Shown here piece after piece: positions 42,783 to 52,989 of a DNA stretch of 64,000 nt. Source of the stretch: an uncultured Clostridia bacterium. GTDB taxonomy: Bacteria; Bacillota; Clostridia; Christensenellales; DTU072. The notes under the pieces were generated by a model that worked only from the letters and a program-made list of their open reading frames with translations, ran no database searches and was not told the origin of the DNA. The number at the start of each line of letters is the position of its first letter. Positions within the stretch are counted from its first letter, which is position 1. The position numbers and the translations under genes are program-made. The stretch is taken from contig CALVUD010000009.1 in NCBI GenBank assembly GCA_944363505.1, positions 1-64,000 on the forward strand, written 5' to 3'.

Positions 42783-43502
42783 CTATCTTACCACGATTTT
42801 TCCGAGCGTTTCGCCCACTTTGCCGCAAATGAACAGCGCGTTCGAGGCATAAACGGGATCGCGGTTTATTACGACGAGATTCTTGCCGGAAAAATAGTCT
42901 ATCAGCCCCGCCGCGGGATAAACCGTCAGCGAAGTTCCCGCGATTATCAGCGTATCGGCAACGCGAATACACCTGACGGCGCCTCTGACGGTTTCGTCGT
43001 CGAGTTGCTCGCCGTACAGCACGACGTCGGGTTTTATTACGCCGCCGCACTTTTCGCAGTAAGGAACGGGAGCGTGCGTTTTTATGAAGCCGTCGTTGTA
43101 AAACGCGCCGCAATTCGTGCAGTAGTTCCTTAAAACCGAGCCGTGCAGTTCGTAAACCGCTTTACTTCCCGCCGCCTGATGCAGTCCGTCGATGTTCTGG
43201 GTAACCACGCCGACAAGCTTCCCCGCCCTTTCCAGTTCGGCGAGTTTATAGTGCGCGGCGTTCGGCAAGATGCCTTCGCAAAGCAGTTTTTCGCGGTAAT
43301 ATTCGTAAAAATCCGCGGTATGCCTTACGAAACATTCGTGGCTCAGCATATATTCGGGCGGGTACTTGTACTTTTCGCGATACAGCCCGTCGGCGCTTCT
43401 GAAATCCTTAAGTCCCGATTCCGTAGAAACGCCGGCGCCTCCGAAAAAGGCTATCCTTTCGGAGGCGTCGATAATTTCCTGAAGTTGTTCGATTTCCGTC
43501 AT
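42783..43502 (-). CDS. Sir2-family NAD-dependent protein deacylase
   Basis: A 239-residue sirtuin. It has 'GGAGVSTESGLKDFRS', 'TQNIDGLHQAAGS', catalytic His in 'VYELHGSV', the zinc pairs C-T-N-C and C-E-K-C, and 'AGTSLTVYPAAGL'. It would remove acyl groups from protein lysines using NAD+. Its ATG overlaps the pyrE stop codon by ATGA, so it is co-translated as the last gene of the pyr operon, an unusual place. Its stop codon lies inside the his operator palindrome region, with no terminator between. Confidence 0.92.
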   Translation of the reverse strand: MTEIEQLQEIIDASERIAFFGGAGVSTESGLKDFRSADGLYREKYKYPPEYMLSHECFVRHTADFYEYYREKLLCEGILPNAAHYKLAELERAGKLVGVVTQNIDGLHQAAGSKAVYELHGSVLRNYCTNCGAFYNDGFIKTHAPVPYCEKCGGVIKPDVVLYGEQLDDETVRGAVRCIRVADTLIIAGTSLTVYPAAGLIDYFSGKNLVVINRDPVYASNALFICGKVGETLGKIVVR

Positions 43503-44137
43503 GCTTTTTCGTACCAGTTGCCGTTCGGATCGGCTCTGAAAGCCGAAACCATCTCGTACTCCTCGGGAGTGATGTATTTTTCCTCGAGCGCCACGCGGGA
43601 AAGCGTTTCGAAATCGCTGAGCGAAACGTTTTTCAGATTTGCCGCCGCCAGCCTGTCTATCCCTTTCCGGAGCCCGTAAGTGAACAGCGAAGCTATACCC
43701 ATGACTTCTGCTCCCGCTTCGCGTAAAGCCTCGGCTACCTCTATGACCGAACCGCCCGTGGAAATGAGGTCTTCGACGATGACGGTCTTTTTGCCCTCGG
43801 GAGAGGCGCCTTCGATACGGTTCTGTCTGCCGTGGTCCTTGTTCCCCGAACGCACGTAGCCCATCGGCAGGCCCGTCTTTTCGGCGACGATAGCGGCGTG
43901 AGGTATGCCCGCGGTCGAAGTTCCCATCAGCACTTCCGCACCCGGGTATTCCCTTTCTATCAGGTTTTTAAGCAGTTCTTCTATCTCCGCGCGTATCGCG
44001 GGATAGCCAAGAAGCAGTCTGTTGTCGCAATATACGGGCGACTTTATGCCCGAAGCCCACGTAAACGGCTCGGACGGGCGTAAAAATACGGCTTTTGCGT
44101 TAAGCAGCGCCTTTGCGGCGCGTTCGGAATCTTTCAT
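43499..44137 (-). CDS. pyrE: Orotate phosphoribosyltransferase
   Basis: A 212-residue PRTase making OMP from orotate and PRPP. It has 'FTWASGIKSPVYCDNR' and the PRPP motif 'TVIVEDLISTGGSVIE'. Start is ATG 44137 with a GAGG site; the longer reading to 44269 overlaps pyrF and was rejected. It follows pyrF after 1 base and overlaps sir2. Confidence 0.96.
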   Translation of the reverse strand: MKDSERAAKALLNAKAVFLRPSEPFTWASGIKSPVYCDNRLLLGYPAIRAEIEELLKNLIEREYPGAEVLMGTSTAGIPHAAIVAEKTGLPMGYVRSGNKDHGRQNRIEGASPEGKKTVIVEDLISTGGSVIEVAEALREAGAEVMGIASLFTYGLRKGIDRLAAANLKNVSLSDFETLSRVALEEKYITPEEYEMVSAFRADPNGNWYEKA

Positions 44138-44138
44138 T

Positions 44139-44840
44139 TCAGGCCTCCTCGGACGAAAATTCTTTAACGGTTGTTTTGTATGCCGCAAGCGGATCGGCTG
44201 CGGCGGTGATGCTTCTGCCGACGACGATGTGCGTGGCGCCGAGCTCCCTTGCGAGAGCGGGGGTAGCAACGCGTTTCTGATCCCCGACGGCGTCGCCCGC
44301 GAGACGTATGCCGGGAGTTACGGAAATAAGACCCATTTCCTTGACCGCGGGCGCTTCGAAAGCCGAACACACCACGCCGTCAAGCCCCGCAACCTTTGCG
44401 TTAAGCGCGTATTTTTCGACGGTTTTAGGCAAAGATTCGGCGATCAGCAGTTCTTCGTGCATCGTCTTTTCGTCGGTGGAGGTCAGCTGGGTTATGGCGA
44501 TGAGTTTGGTGTCGGCGCCTGCGGCGGAGCCTTCGAGCAGTCCGCGTTTCGCCCACTCCATCATCTTGATGCCGCCCGCGGCGTGCACGTTGGTTATGTC
44601 CACGCCCAAAGCGCCGAGGTTCCTCATCGCCTTATAGACGGTATTGGGTATGTCGTGCAGCTTCAGATCCAGAAAGATCTTGTATCCTTCTCCTTTCAGG
44701 CGTCTGACCATATCGGGACCTTCCTTATAAAAAAGCTCCATCCCTATTTTGAGATACGGTCTTTCGCCGCCCAGGCGTTTCAAAAAGCCGTAGACTTCGT
44801 CCTTGGACGAAAAATCCATCGCAACTATTACTTCATGCAT
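44139..44840 (-). CDS. pyrF: Orotidine 5'-phosphate decarboxylase
   Basis: A 233-residue OMP decarboxylase, the last step to UMP. The catalytic Lys-Asp tetrad region is 'IFLDLKLHDIPNTV' with the opening strand 'VIVAMDFSS', and 'VTPGIR' for phosphate. It overlaps pyrD by 8 bases. Confidence 0.96.
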   Translation of the reverse strand: MHEVIVAMDFSSKDEVYGFLKRLGGERPYLKIGMELFYKEGPDMVRRLKGEGYKIFLDLKLHDIPNTVYKAMRNLGALGVDITNVHAAGGIKMMEWAKRGLLEGSAAGADTKLIAITQLTSTDEKTMHEELLIAESLPKTVEKYALNAKVAGLDGVVCSAFEAPAVKEMGLISVTPGIRLAGDAVGDQKRVATPALARELGATHIVVGRSITAAADPLAAYKTTVKEFSSEEA

Positions 44841-45765
44841 TGTGCGCCCTCCCTATGATGTCGGAAAGTCTGTCTATTCCGAGTTTTTCCATGACTTTCG
44901 GCAGCTCCTCGATTATCTTCTTGCACGCGAACGGATCGATAAGGTTTTGCGTTCCCACCATTACCGCGCTTGCGCCCGCGTACATCATTTCTATCACGTT
45001 TTCGGCACAGCTCACGCCGCCCATCCCGATTATCGGAACGGATACCGCTTCCCTGACGTTGTATACCGCGTTTAAGGCGACGGGAAACACGCCGGGACCA
45101 GAATATCCGCCGCGCTTTACGGAAATTATCGGCCGTGCCGAATTCAGATCGAGCCTCATGCCGACCAAAGTGTTTATGAGGCTGAGTCCGTCGGCGCCGC
45201 CCCTTTCCGCCGCGCGCGCGGTAACGGTTATGTCCGTGACGTTGGGCGACAGCTTTACGACGACGGGTTTTTTGACCTCGTTTTTTACGGCGCGGGTCAG
45301 CTCCTCCAGTATCCCCGCGTCCAGTCCGAACGCCATTCCGCCGCCCTTGACGTTAGGGCAGGAAACGTTGAGTTCTATACAAAAAACTTCGTCGGCCGAG
45401 TCGAGTATTTTTGCGGTACGGACGTATTCGTCGAAACTGTGTCCGCCCACGTTGGCGATGACTTTTTTGGGATAGACCTTGCCGAGCTTTTTGAGTTCGA
45501 CGTCCCTCACCGCCTCCGCTCCCGGGTTCTGAAGTCCTATCGCGTTTATCATGCCGGCGGGGCACTCGGCTATCCTCGGCAAAGGATTGCCGTAGCGCGC
45601 TTCGAGCGTCGTACCCTTCAGCGCGATGGAGCCGAGTATCGACACGTCGTACCAGTCGTTAAACTCGTAACCGAAGCCGAAAGTACCGCTGGCGGGAATG
45701 ACGGGGTTGTCCATTACGTTTCCGAAAAGTTCGATTCGGGTATCCTTAATGCTGTTAACGGGCAT
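44833..45765 (-). CDS. pyrD: Dihydroorotate dehydrogenase, NAD-linked catalytic subunit (PyrDB)
   Basis: A 310-residue class 1B enzyme with FMN. It has 'VIPASGTFGFGYE', 'ELNVSCPNVKGGG' containing the catalytic Cys typical of class 1B, and 'GMGGVSCAENV' for FMN phosphate. It partners with PyrK, encoded just upstream with an 11-base overlap, and so uses NAD+ rather than quinone or fumarate. Confidence 0.95.
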   Translation of the reverse strand: MPVNSIKDTRIELFGNVMDNPVIPASGTFGFGYEFNDWYDVSILGSIALKGTTLEARYGNPLPRIAECPAGMINAIGLQNPGAEAVRDVELKKLGKVYPKKVIANVGGHSFDEYVRTAKILDSADEVFCIELNVSCPNVKGGGMAFGLDAGILEELTRAVKNEVKKPVVVKLSPNVTDITVTARAAERGGADGLSLINTLVGMRLDLNSARPIISVKRGGYSGPGVFPVALNAVYNVREAVSVPIIGMGGVSCAENVIEMMYAGASAVMVGTQNLIDPFACKKIIEELPKVMEKLGIDRLSDIIGRAHNA

Positions 45766-46486
45766 CGAAAATCACCTCCCCGGCGTCAAAGACGGGTCCT
45801 TCCTTGCAAACGCGCTTAAAGCCCGAAACGGTAGTTATGCTGCAGCCCATACACGCGCCGAATCCGCAGCCCATTCTGGCTTCCAGCGAAAGCTGACCGT
45901 TTACGGAGAAACGTTGCATGCCCCTTAACATCGGTTCGGGTCCGCAGGCGAAATAGCGGTCGAACGCGACGGGATTCTGTTTTAAAAATTCGACGGCGTT
46001 ACCGTGATAGCCCAGACTCCCGTCGTCGGTTGTAACGAAAAGGTCGCATATCTTTGAGAGTTCGTCTATTAAGATCGCGTCCGAACGGCATCTGAATCCC
46101 GCGACGAACGCGGGACGGACGCCCGCTTCGTGAAAGCAGTCCGCAAGGTATTTCAGCGGCGCTATCCCGAGACCTCCCGACACTATCAGCGGACGGGTTG
46201 ATCCTTTATAATTAAAGCCCGTGCCGAGCATGGTCAGCGCCTCGAGCTTTGCGCCTGACGAAAGGCGGGTCATCGCTTCCGTGCCCGCTCCCACCACCCG
46301 GTAGTATACCGTCAGCACGCCGTCCTTATATCCCGCCGCGCCGAAGGGGCGTTTCAGGAAAAAGCCGTCCAGTCCTATTTCTAAAAAACTGCCGGGAACG
46401 GGGCGATCGGCGCCCGCAAGGCGCATTTCGTACACGTCGGGCGTGAGCGCTTTGTTGGTCAAAAGCGTGAGCGTGGCTTGTTTCAT
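45755..46486 (-). CDS. pyrK: Dihydroorotate dehydrogenase electron-transfer subunit
   Basis: A 243-residue ferredoxin-reductase-like protein with FAD and NAD domains and a C-terminal 2Fe-2S cluster: Cys spaced as C-x4-C-x2-C in 'CGFGACMGC', with a fourth Cys 11 residues later ('RVCKEG'). It passes electrons from PyrD to NAD+. It overlaps carB by 4 bases and pyrD by 11. Confidence 0.95.
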   Translation of the reverse strand: MKQATLTLLTNKALTPDVYEMRLAGADRPVPGSFLEIGLDGFFLKRPFGAAGYKDGVLTVYYRVVGAGTEAMTRLSSGAKLEALTMLGTGFNYKGSTRPLIVSGGLGIAPLKYLADCFHEAGVRPAFVAGFRCRSDAILIDELSKICDLFVTTDDGSLGYHGNAVEFLKQNPVAFDRYFACGPEPMLRGMQRFSVNGQLSLEARMGCGFGACMGCSITTVSGFKRVCKEGPVFDAGEVIFDAR

Positions 46487-49400
46487 ATCGTCGATATCCC
46501 CATCGTCGTTTCTTCGAGAACGTCCAGAAGCACCCTGACGGTATCGAGGGAAGTGAACACGGGCACGTTGTTTTCTACGGCGGTACGCCTTATCAGCATG
46601 CCGTCGGCGTGCCCAGAGCCGCCCTCGGTTATCGTGTTGACGACGTATGTGACGTATCCGCGCCTGAGCGACTGCAATATCTCGTCGCTGCCCTGTGAGA
46701 TCTTTTTGCGGATCCTGGTGCGGATACCCGCGTTCTTTAAAAATTTAGCCGTACCCGAAGTTGCCTCGATATTGAAGCCGAGGTCGTAGAAACGCTTTAT
46801 CAAAGGCAGAGCCGCTTCCTTGTCCTGGTCGCCTATCGTGGCGAATACCGTACCGTAGTTATCCACTCTGAGACCGCTCGCCTTAAGCGCTTTATACACC
46901 GCGCGCGTCAGAGCGTCGTCGTAGCCGATGGCCTCGCCCGTGGACTTCATTTCGGGCGACAGCACCGCATCGAGTCCGGAAAGTTTGGAGTACGAGAACG
47001 TCGGCGCCTTGACGAACCAACGCGACTTTTTGGGATAAACGCCGGTATAGCCCAGCTCCTTCAGACTGAAACCGAGCATGACCTTGGTGGCGATATTGGC
47101 TATCGGCGCGCCCGTGGTCTTGGCGAGGAACGGCACCGTTCTGGAAGAACGCGGATTGACCTCGATTATGTAAACCTTTCTGTTCCCGTCGACCACGAAC
47201 TGAATGTTGAAAGGTCCTATTATGTTCAGTCCGAGACCTATTTTGCGGGTATATTCGATTATGGTCTGCTGAACGTCGTCCTCCAGCGAATAAGGCGGAT
47301 ACACGCTCATCGAGTCGCCCGAGTGCACTCCCGCGCGTTCGATATGCTCCATAATGCCGGGAATGAACACCTCTTTCCCGTCGCAGACGGCGTCCACTTC
47401 GCACTCCCTGCCCAGAACGTATTTGTCGATCAGAACGGGGTGTTTTTTGTTCAGCGCGACCGCCTCTTTCAGAATGGGTTCAAGCTGTTTTACGTCGTAG
47501 ACAATATGCATCATTCTGCCGCCCAGCACGAACGAGGGGCGCACCAAAACGGGATAACCTATCTCTTCGGCGGCTTTTTTGCCGTCCTTTACGGAGAAAA
47601 CCGATTCTCCGCGCGGCATGGGGATGCCGAGTTTAGCGAGAGCCGCCGCGAACAGATCGCGGTCCTCGGCGAGAGCTATGCTCTCCGCGTCGGAACCGAG
47701 TATCTTCACGCCCGCCGCAGAAAGATCCTCCGCAAGGTTTATCGCCGTCTGACCGCCGAGAGCGACTATCACGCCGTCGGGGCGTTCGTAGTCGATAATA
47801 TTCATGACGTCCTCGAAAGTCAACGGTTCGAAGTACAGTTTGTCCGAGATCGTATAATCGGTTGATACGGTCTCGGGGTTGTTGTTTATGATTATCTCCT
47901 CATAGCCCGCCTGTTTTATCGCCCATATCGCGTGAACGGTGGAGTAGTCGAATTCTATTCCCTGTCCTATCCTGATGGGTCCGGAGCCGAGAACGATAAC
48001 TTTTTTGCGGTTTTCGACGACGGATTCGCTCTCGTTTTCGTATGTCGAATACAGATACGGCGTGTATCCGTTGAATTCGGCGGCGCAGGTATCGATCATT
48101 TTGTACACGGGATAGATGCCGTGTTTCTTTCTCGTCTCGTAAACGGAGATCGCGTCGGTACCTTTTACCGAAGCGATGTATTCGTCCGAGAATCCCCACT
48201 CTTTTACCGCCCTCAGCAGTTCGGGGGTCAGTTCGTTTTCCTTAAGCGTTTTCTCGAGCCTGACGATATTGAGTATCTTTTCCAGGAAAAATCTGTCGAT
48301 TTCGGTCAATTCGTACAGATAGTCCGTAGGGATCCCGCGGCGGATCGCCTCCGCGACCGCGAAAATTCTCTCGTCGGTGTTTTCGATGACGAGGTCGACG
48401 AGTTCGTGGTCGGAAAGTTCCTTAAGCCTCGGTATTTCGAGGTGATTCAGTCCCGTTTCCAGACTGCGCACGGCTTTCAGCAACGCTTCCTCGAAAGTTC
48501 TGCCTATGCTCATGACCTCGCCCGTGGCTTTCATCTGGGTGTTCAGCTTGCGCGACGCCTTGGTGAATTTGTCGAAGGGGAAACGCGGTACTTTACATAC
48601 CACATAGTCGAGCGTAGGCTCGAACGCCGCATAGGAGTTCGGGAGTTTTATCTCGTCCAGCGTCAGCCCGCACGCGATCTTTGCCGATACCCTCGCTATC
48701 GGGTAGCCGCTCGCTTTCGACGCCAAAGCGCTGCTTCTGGAAACTCTGGGATTGACTTCGATGACGAAATATTCGAAGCTGAACGGGTCCAGAGCGAACT
48801 GTACGTTGCAACCGCCCTCTATTCCCAGCGCGCGGATGATCTTCAGCGCCGCGCTCCTCAGCATCTGATATTCCTTGTTGGTCAGCGTCTGGCTGGGCGC
48901 CACGACTATCGAGTCGCCCGTATGCACGCCGACGGGGTCGACGTTTTCCATACAGCATATCGCCACCACGTTGTCGGCGCCGTCGCGCATGACCTCGAAC
49001 TCTATTTCTTTATAGCCCTTGATCGATTTTTCGATCAGCACCTGTGTAACGGGAGAAAGTTTCAACGCGTTTTTCGCGAGCGCGGCAAGTTCCTCGGCAT
49101 TATCGGCAAAGCCTCCGCCCGTGCCGCCCAGAGTAAACGCGGGGCGCACTATGACGGGATAGCCTATTTTTTCGGCGATCGCAAGGCAGTCCTCGACGGT
49201 GTGCGCGGTGTTGGATTCGAGGACGGGTTCGCCTATTCTTTCGCAAAGGTCCTTGAACAGCTGTCTGTCCTCCGCCTTGGAAATGGAGTCGTAACCGGTG
49301 CCCAGCAGTTCGACCTGACACTCCTCCAGCACGCCTTTGGTGTGAAGCTGCATGCCGAGGTTGAGTCCCGTCTGCCCGCCTATCGAACAGATCAGACCGT

Positions 49401-49650
49401 CGGGGCGCTCCTTACGGATGATTTTCGCGACGTGCTCGAGATCGAGAGGCTCCATATACACCTTGTCCGCCATCGCCTTGTCCGTCATGATGGTCGCGGG
49501 ATTGCTGTTGACGAGAATTACTTCGTAGCCCTCCTCCCTCAATGCTATGCACGCCTGAGTGCCCGCATAGTCGAATTCCGCCGCCTGACCTATCACTATG
49601 GGTCCGGAGCCTATTACCATTATCTTTTTAATATCTGTTCTCTTTGGCAT
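46483..49650 (-). CDS. carB: Carbamoyl-phosphate synthase large subunit
   Basis: A 1055-residue CarB with two ATP-grasp halves. The first starts '[20 protein letters not shown]' and the second '[19 protein letters not shown]' (near 555), followed by the C-terminal MGS-like allosteric domain with '[13 protein letters not shown]'. It makes carbamoyl phosphate with CarA. It overlaps carA by 23 bases and pyrK by 4. Confidence 0.97.
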   Translation of the reverse strand: MPKRTDIKKIMVIGSGPIVIGQAAEFDYAGTQACIALREEGYEVILVNSNPATIMTDKAMADKVYMEPLDLEHVAKIIRKERPDGLICSIGGQTGLNLGMQLHTKGVLEECQVELLGTGYDSISKAEDRQLFKDLCERIGEPVLESNTAHTVEDCLAIAEKIGYPVIVRPAFTLGGTGGGFADNAEELAALAKNALKLSPVTQVLIEKSIKGYKEIEFEVMRDGADNVVAICCMENVDPVGVHTGDSIVVAPSQTLTNKEYQMLRSAALKIIRALGIEGGCNVQFALDPFSFEYFVIEVNPRVSRSSALASKASGYPIARVSAKIACGLTLDEIKLPNSYAAFEPTLDYVVCKVPRFPFDKFTKASRKLNTQMKATGEVMSIGRTFEEALLKAVRSLETGLNHLEIPRLKELSDHELVDLVIENTDERIFAVAEAIRRGIPTDYLYELTEIDRFFLEKILNIVRLEKTLKENELTPELLRAVKEWGFSDEYIASVKGTDAISVYETRKKHGIYPVYKMIDTCAAEFNGYTPYLYSTYENESESVVENRKKVIVLGSGPIRIGQGIEFDYSTVHAIWAIKQAGYEEIIINNNPETVSTDYTISDKLYFEPLTFEDVMNIIDYERPDGVIVALGGQTAINLAEDLSAAGVKILGSDAESIALAEDRDLFAAALAKLGIPMPRGESVFSVKDGKKAAEEIGYPVLVRPSFVLGGRMMHIVYDVKQLEPILKEAVALNKKHPVLIDKYVLGRECEVDAVCDGKEVFIPGIMEHIERAGVHSGDSMSVYPPYSLEDDVQQTIIEYTRKIGLGLNIIGPFNIQFVVDGNRKVYIIEVNPRSSRTVPFLAKTTGAPIANIATKVMLGFSLKELGYTGVYPKKSRWFVKAPTFSYSKLSGLDAVLSPEMKSTGEAIGYDDALTRAVYKALKASGLRVDNYGTVFATIGDQDKEAALPLIKRFYDLGFNIEATSGTAKFLKNAGIRTRIRKKISQGSDEILQSLRRGYVTYVVNTITEGGSGHADGMLIRRTAVENNVPVFTSLDTVRVLLDVLEETTMGISTI

Positions 49651-50779
49651 GCTTTTTGCCTCCGTTTTCTTTCAGGAATCCGATAAAGTTGTCGAACAGG
49701 TAGTCCGAGTCCTCGGGACCCGCCGCCGATTCGGGATGATACTGTATGCTGATGACCTTGTTGACCTCGTCCAGCATGCCCTCGGGTTCGTTATCGGTCA
49801 GATTGACGTGCGTCAGACGCATGTCGGTATGCTCGAGACTGGATTTGTCGATCGCGTAACTGTGGTTCTGACTGGTGATCTCGACCTTGCCCGTCAGCAG
49901 GTTCTTGACGGGGTGATTGGCGCCGCGGTGCCCGAACTTCATCTTGTAGGTCTTTGCGCCGTAGGCAAGCCCTATTATCTGGTGTCCGAGGCATATGCCC
50001 ATTACCGGAAGCCTGCCGCGAGCCTTCAGTACCAGTTCCTTTACCTCGGGAACGTCCTCGGGGTCCCCCGGTCCGTTCGAAAAGAATATGCCGTCGGGTT
50101 TGAACCGCATTATCTCCTCGAACGGAGTATTGTAAGGCACCACCACGACGTTTGCCGAGTGGGCGTTAAGCTTTTTGATCATGCTGAGTTTTACTCCGCA
50201 GTCCACGACCGCCACGTTGTATTCGGGGTTTTTGGTACGCGAATACCAGATGTTTTTCGAGGAAACGCGGCTGACCTGATCGTGCGGGAGCGAATACGCT
50301 TTCAGCTCCGCGACGCATTCGCTTACGTCCCTGTCCGCGTCGGTTATCATGGCGCGCATCGCGCCCTCGTTGCGTATTATCCTGACGATCTCGCGTGTAT
50401 CCACCCGCGAAATGCCCGCCGCGCCGTTGTCGCGCATGACCTCGGAGAGCGTCTTGGTAAAACGGAAATTGGAGGGCGAATCGTTATATTCCCTGACTAT
50501 GAATCCCGACATATATATGCCCTTGGATTCGTAGTCCTCGTCCGCAAGCCCGTAGTTGCCGATAAGCGGATAGCTCATGACGACCATCTGACCGCAATAC
50601 GAGGGATCCGACAGAATTTCCTGATATCCCACCATCGAAGTGTTGAAAACTATTTCGGCTATGCGCGTTTCGTCGGAGCCGAAACCTTTTCCGACGAAAT
50701 ATCTGCCGTTTTCGAGTACGAGCATCCGCCTTTTTTCCTCGTATCCGAAGTCGCCGATATACCTTGACCTGTCTGACAC
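49628..50779 (-). CDS. carA: Carbamoyl-phosphate synthase small subunit
   Basis: A 383-residue class I amidotransferase. Nucleophile Cys in '[16 protein letters not shown]', and His/Glu in '[12 protein letters not shown]', with the N-terminal CPSase domain '[15 protein letters not shown]'. It starts at a GTG (50779) with GGAGG in front. It lies 1 base after pyrC. Confidence 0.96.
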   Translation of the reverse strand: MSDRSRYIGDFGYEEKRRMLVLENGRYFVGKGFGSDETRIAEIVFNTSMVGYQEILSDPSYCGQMVVMSYPLIGNYGLADEDYESKGIYMSGFIVREYNDSPSNFRFTKTLSEVMRDNGAAGISRVDTREIVRIIRNEGAMRAMITDADRDVSECVAELKAYSLPHDQVSRVSSKNIWYSRTKNPEYNVAVVDCGVKLSMIKKLNAHSANVVVVPYNTPFEEIMRFKPDGIFFSNGPGDPEDVPEVKELVLKARGRLPVMGICLGHQIIGLAYGAKTYKMKFGHRGANHPVKNLLTGKVEITSQNHSYAIDKSSLEHTDMRLTHVNLTDNEPEGMLDEVNKVISIQYHPESAAGPEDSDYLFDNFIGFLKENGGKKHAKENRY

Positions 50780-50780
50780 T

Positions 50781-51995
50781 TTACGCCTCCTTTACCTTTT
50801 CATCAAATTTGTACAATATTTTGTCGCCTATCATCGTAAACACGTTAAATCCGTACATTCCGGCGCCGATATAAGGCGAATTTACGGCTTTTCCGCATAT
50901 TTCGCGCTCCGTATAAACGCGCTTTCCCAACGTGTCCAGCGCGATAAACTCCGCCCTTTCGCCCACGGCGATCCTGCCGTGATCCAGACCGAATCTTTTC
51001 GCGGGATTCGCGGTCGTTTTTTCGGACAGCGTTTTCATATCTATAATGCCCGTTTTTACGAGAGCGGTGTATACCGCGGGAAACATGGTTTCGAACCCGA
51101 GTATTCCGTTCGGCGCCGCGGAATAATCCGCGGACTTTTCGCTTTTCGCGTGCGGCGCGTGGTCGGTGGCTATCATATCCGCCGTGCCGTCCCTAAGCGC
51201 CTCGATACTCGCCTCGACGTCGGAACGCTTTCTGAGAGGCGGGTTCATCTTCCAGTTCGCGTCTTTTATCATACTCAGATCCAGCGTCAGGTGATGCGGA
51301 GTAACTTCGCAGGTTATATCCATTCCCTGTCTTTTCGCCTCGGCGATAAGGCGGAAACTTTTCCTAAGCGACATGTGGCAAAAATGGTATCTTACCCCCG
51401 TCTTTGCCGCAAGTTCGAGTTCCTCCGCCACGGCGCGGTACTCCGCTTCCTCGGGATCGCAGGCTCCTTTCCTCTCCGCGTGCGAAGCGATTATTCCGCC
51501 GACTGCCTTTACGCGGCGCATGCCCTCTTCCAGAAGTTTTAAATCGTTTACGCAAACGCCGTCGTCGCTGAACGCTTTAACGCGTTTCGCCAGCGCCTCT
51601 ATGTCCGAAAGTCTTTCGCCTTTTTCACCTTCGGTCAAGGCCGCGAAAGGATATACGAAAACCTTTGCGTATTTTTTTATAAGGTCTTCCTCGACGGCGA
51701 GATTGTCCGTCGAATCGGGTACGGGCTTTAGGTTCGGCATCGCCATTATGCGAGTTATGCCTCCCTTAGCCGCGCTTTCGGTAGCCGAAAGTATCGTGGA
51801 TTTATATTCGTAGCCGGGTTCTCTGAGATGCGCGTGAACGTCGACGGCACCCGGTAAAAGCGTCGCGTTGCCGAGGTCGAATACCCTGTCCGCGTCGAAA
51901 CACGCGCCTCCCAGGGCGGTTATCACGCCGTCGACCACCGTAAGCGAATCGGCGTCCGAACCGATAAGCGTAACGTTTTTCAGCAGCGTTTTCAC
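50781..51995 (-). CDS. pyrC: Dihydroorotase (class I)
   Basis: A 404-residue amidohydrolase. Metal-binding 'DVHAHLREPGYEYK' near residue 52, a zinc-ligand region 'ASHAERKG' and 'YHFCHMS', and 'MIATDHAPH' with the catalytic Asp. It starts at a GTG and overlaps pyrB's stop (GTGA). Confidence 0.96.
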   Translation of the reverse strand: MKTLLKNVTLIGSDADSLTVVDGVITALGGACFDADRVFDLGNATLLPGAVDVHAHLREPGYEYKSTILSATESAAKGGITRIMAMPNLKPVPDSTDNLAVEEDLIKKYAKVFVYPFAALTEGEKGERLSDIEALAKRVKAFSDDGVCVNDLKLLEEGMRRVKAVGGIIASHAERKGACDPEEAEYRAVAEELELAAKTGVRYHFCHMSLRKSFRLIAEAKRQGMDITCEVTPHHLTLDLSMIKDANWKMNPPLRKRSDVEASIEALRDGTADMIATDHAPHAKSEKSADYSAAPNGILGFETMFPAVYTALVKTGIIDMKTLSEKTTANPAKRFGLDHGRIAVGERAEFIALDTLGKRVYTEREICGKAVNSPYIGAGMYGFNVFTMIGDKILYKFDEKVKEA

Positions 51996-52864
51996 AGTTT
52001 GCCCTCCAGCGCCATCGTCAGGACCGCCATTCTGACGTAAACGCCGTTTTCCATCTGTTTATATATCCTGGATTTGTCGCACTCCGCCACTTCGCTGGCT
52101 ATTTCGATGCCGCGGTTTATGGGCGCGGGGTGCATGATTATGGCGTTGTTTTTCATCCTGGCAACGCGCTCCACGGTCAGTCCGTAGCGCTTGAAATATT
52201 CCTCTTTGGTGATATTCATGCTCTGTTCGTGGCGCTCGAACTGCACTCGCAACAGGTTGATGATGTCCATCTTCCCCACCGCCTCGTCGAGAGGAATGTA
52301 TTCTCCCGTCTTGTCCGAAAATTGCTCCGGACCCGAAACGTACACCTTCATTCCCAGCCTTTTCATGACCTCGGAATTGCCGTGCGCCACGCGCGAATGG
52401 GATATGTCGCCCACCATGGCTATTTTCAGTCCTTCGAACGCGCCGAATTCCTCGTAAATGGTCATCAGATCCAAAAGCGTCTGCGTGGGGTGGTCGGACG
52501 TGCCGTCGCCGCCGTTGAAGATGGGAACTTTTATGGTTTCGAGATCCTTGTAATAGACGTCCTTGGTATGTCTGATGACCACTCCGTCCACGCCCAGACT
52601 TTCGAAAGTCCTGACCGTATCGTAAAGCGTTTCGCCCTTTTGCACGCTGCTGGAAGCGAGGTTGAACGACAACGGCGTTATGCCGAGGTTTATCATCGCT
52701 ATCTGAAAGCTGTACTGCGTTCTGGTGGAATTCTCATAAAAAAGGTTGACCATTTTCTTCCCGGGGAAGTTGATTGACCAACCTTTCTTGAAACGAATAG
52801 CAAGCTCTATGATGTCCATTATCTCGGGCGAGGACAGCGTCCTCAGTGTCAGAAGACCTCTCAT
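51992..52864 (-). CDS. pyrB: Aspartate carbamoyltransferase
   Basis: A 290-residue ATCase catalytic chain with 'FYENSTRTQYSFQIAMINLG' for carbamoyl phosphate and 'IIMHPAPINRGIEI'. No PyrI regulatory chain is adjacent. The ATG at 52864 (MRGLLTL) has AGAGGTG at a 5-base distance; a GTG two codons earlier is a possible alternative. First gene of the pyr operon. Confidence 0.95.
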   Translation of the reverse strand: MRGLLTLRTLSSPEIMDIIELAIRFKKGWSINFPGKKMVNLFYENSTRTQYSFQIAMINLGITPLSFNLASSSVQKGETLYDTVRTFESLGVDGVVIRHTKDVYYKDLETIKVPIFNGGDGTSDHPTQTLLDLMTIYEEFGAFEGLKIAMVGDISHSRVAHGNSEVMKRLGMKVYVSGPEQFSDKTGEYIPLDEAVGKMDIINLLRVQFERHEQSMNITKEEYFKRYGLTVERVARMKNNAIIMHPAPINRGIEIASEVAECDKSRIYKQMENGVYVRMAVLTMALEGKL

Positions 52865-52903
52865 AAGCACCTCTACTGTACATGTTAAATTTTTATCTTT
52901 CCG

Positions 52904-52932
52904 ATTATATCACGCCGCGCGCGTGAAGTAAA
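52904..52932 (-). promoter_or_regulatory. Promoter of the pyrimidine operon with a palindromic spacer
   Basis: TTTACT (52932-52927) and TATAAT (52909-52904), with a 17-base spacer that is itself an inverted repeat (TCACGC-x5-GCGTGA). The leader is only about 40 nt, so there is no PyrR attenuator, and a repressor binding the spacer is the likely control. Confidence 0.75.
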
Positions 52933-52957
52933 GCGAAAAAAGACATTTCTTCGGCGT

Positions 52958-52983
52958 GAAAAAAGGGGGCTAAAGCCCCCTTT
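52958..52983 (-). terminator. Terminator of the GH3/transporter operon
   Basis: AAAGGGGGC and GCCCCCTTT with a 4-nt loop, followed on the minus strand by T6. It lies 6 bases after the GH3 stop and just upstream of the pyr promoter. Confidence 0.9.
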
Positions 52984-52989
52984 AATGTG

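Noticed and set aside
47932..49686. A 584-codon open frame on the plus strand opposite carB
   Set aside because: Antisense to CarB. The biased codon use of the real gene keeps this frame open. No recognisable protein sequence.
52865..52957. PyrR-type RNA attenuator before pyrB
   Set aside because: The predicted leader of about 40 nt has no antiterminator/terminator pair. The only terminator here faces away and belongs to the GH3 operon.
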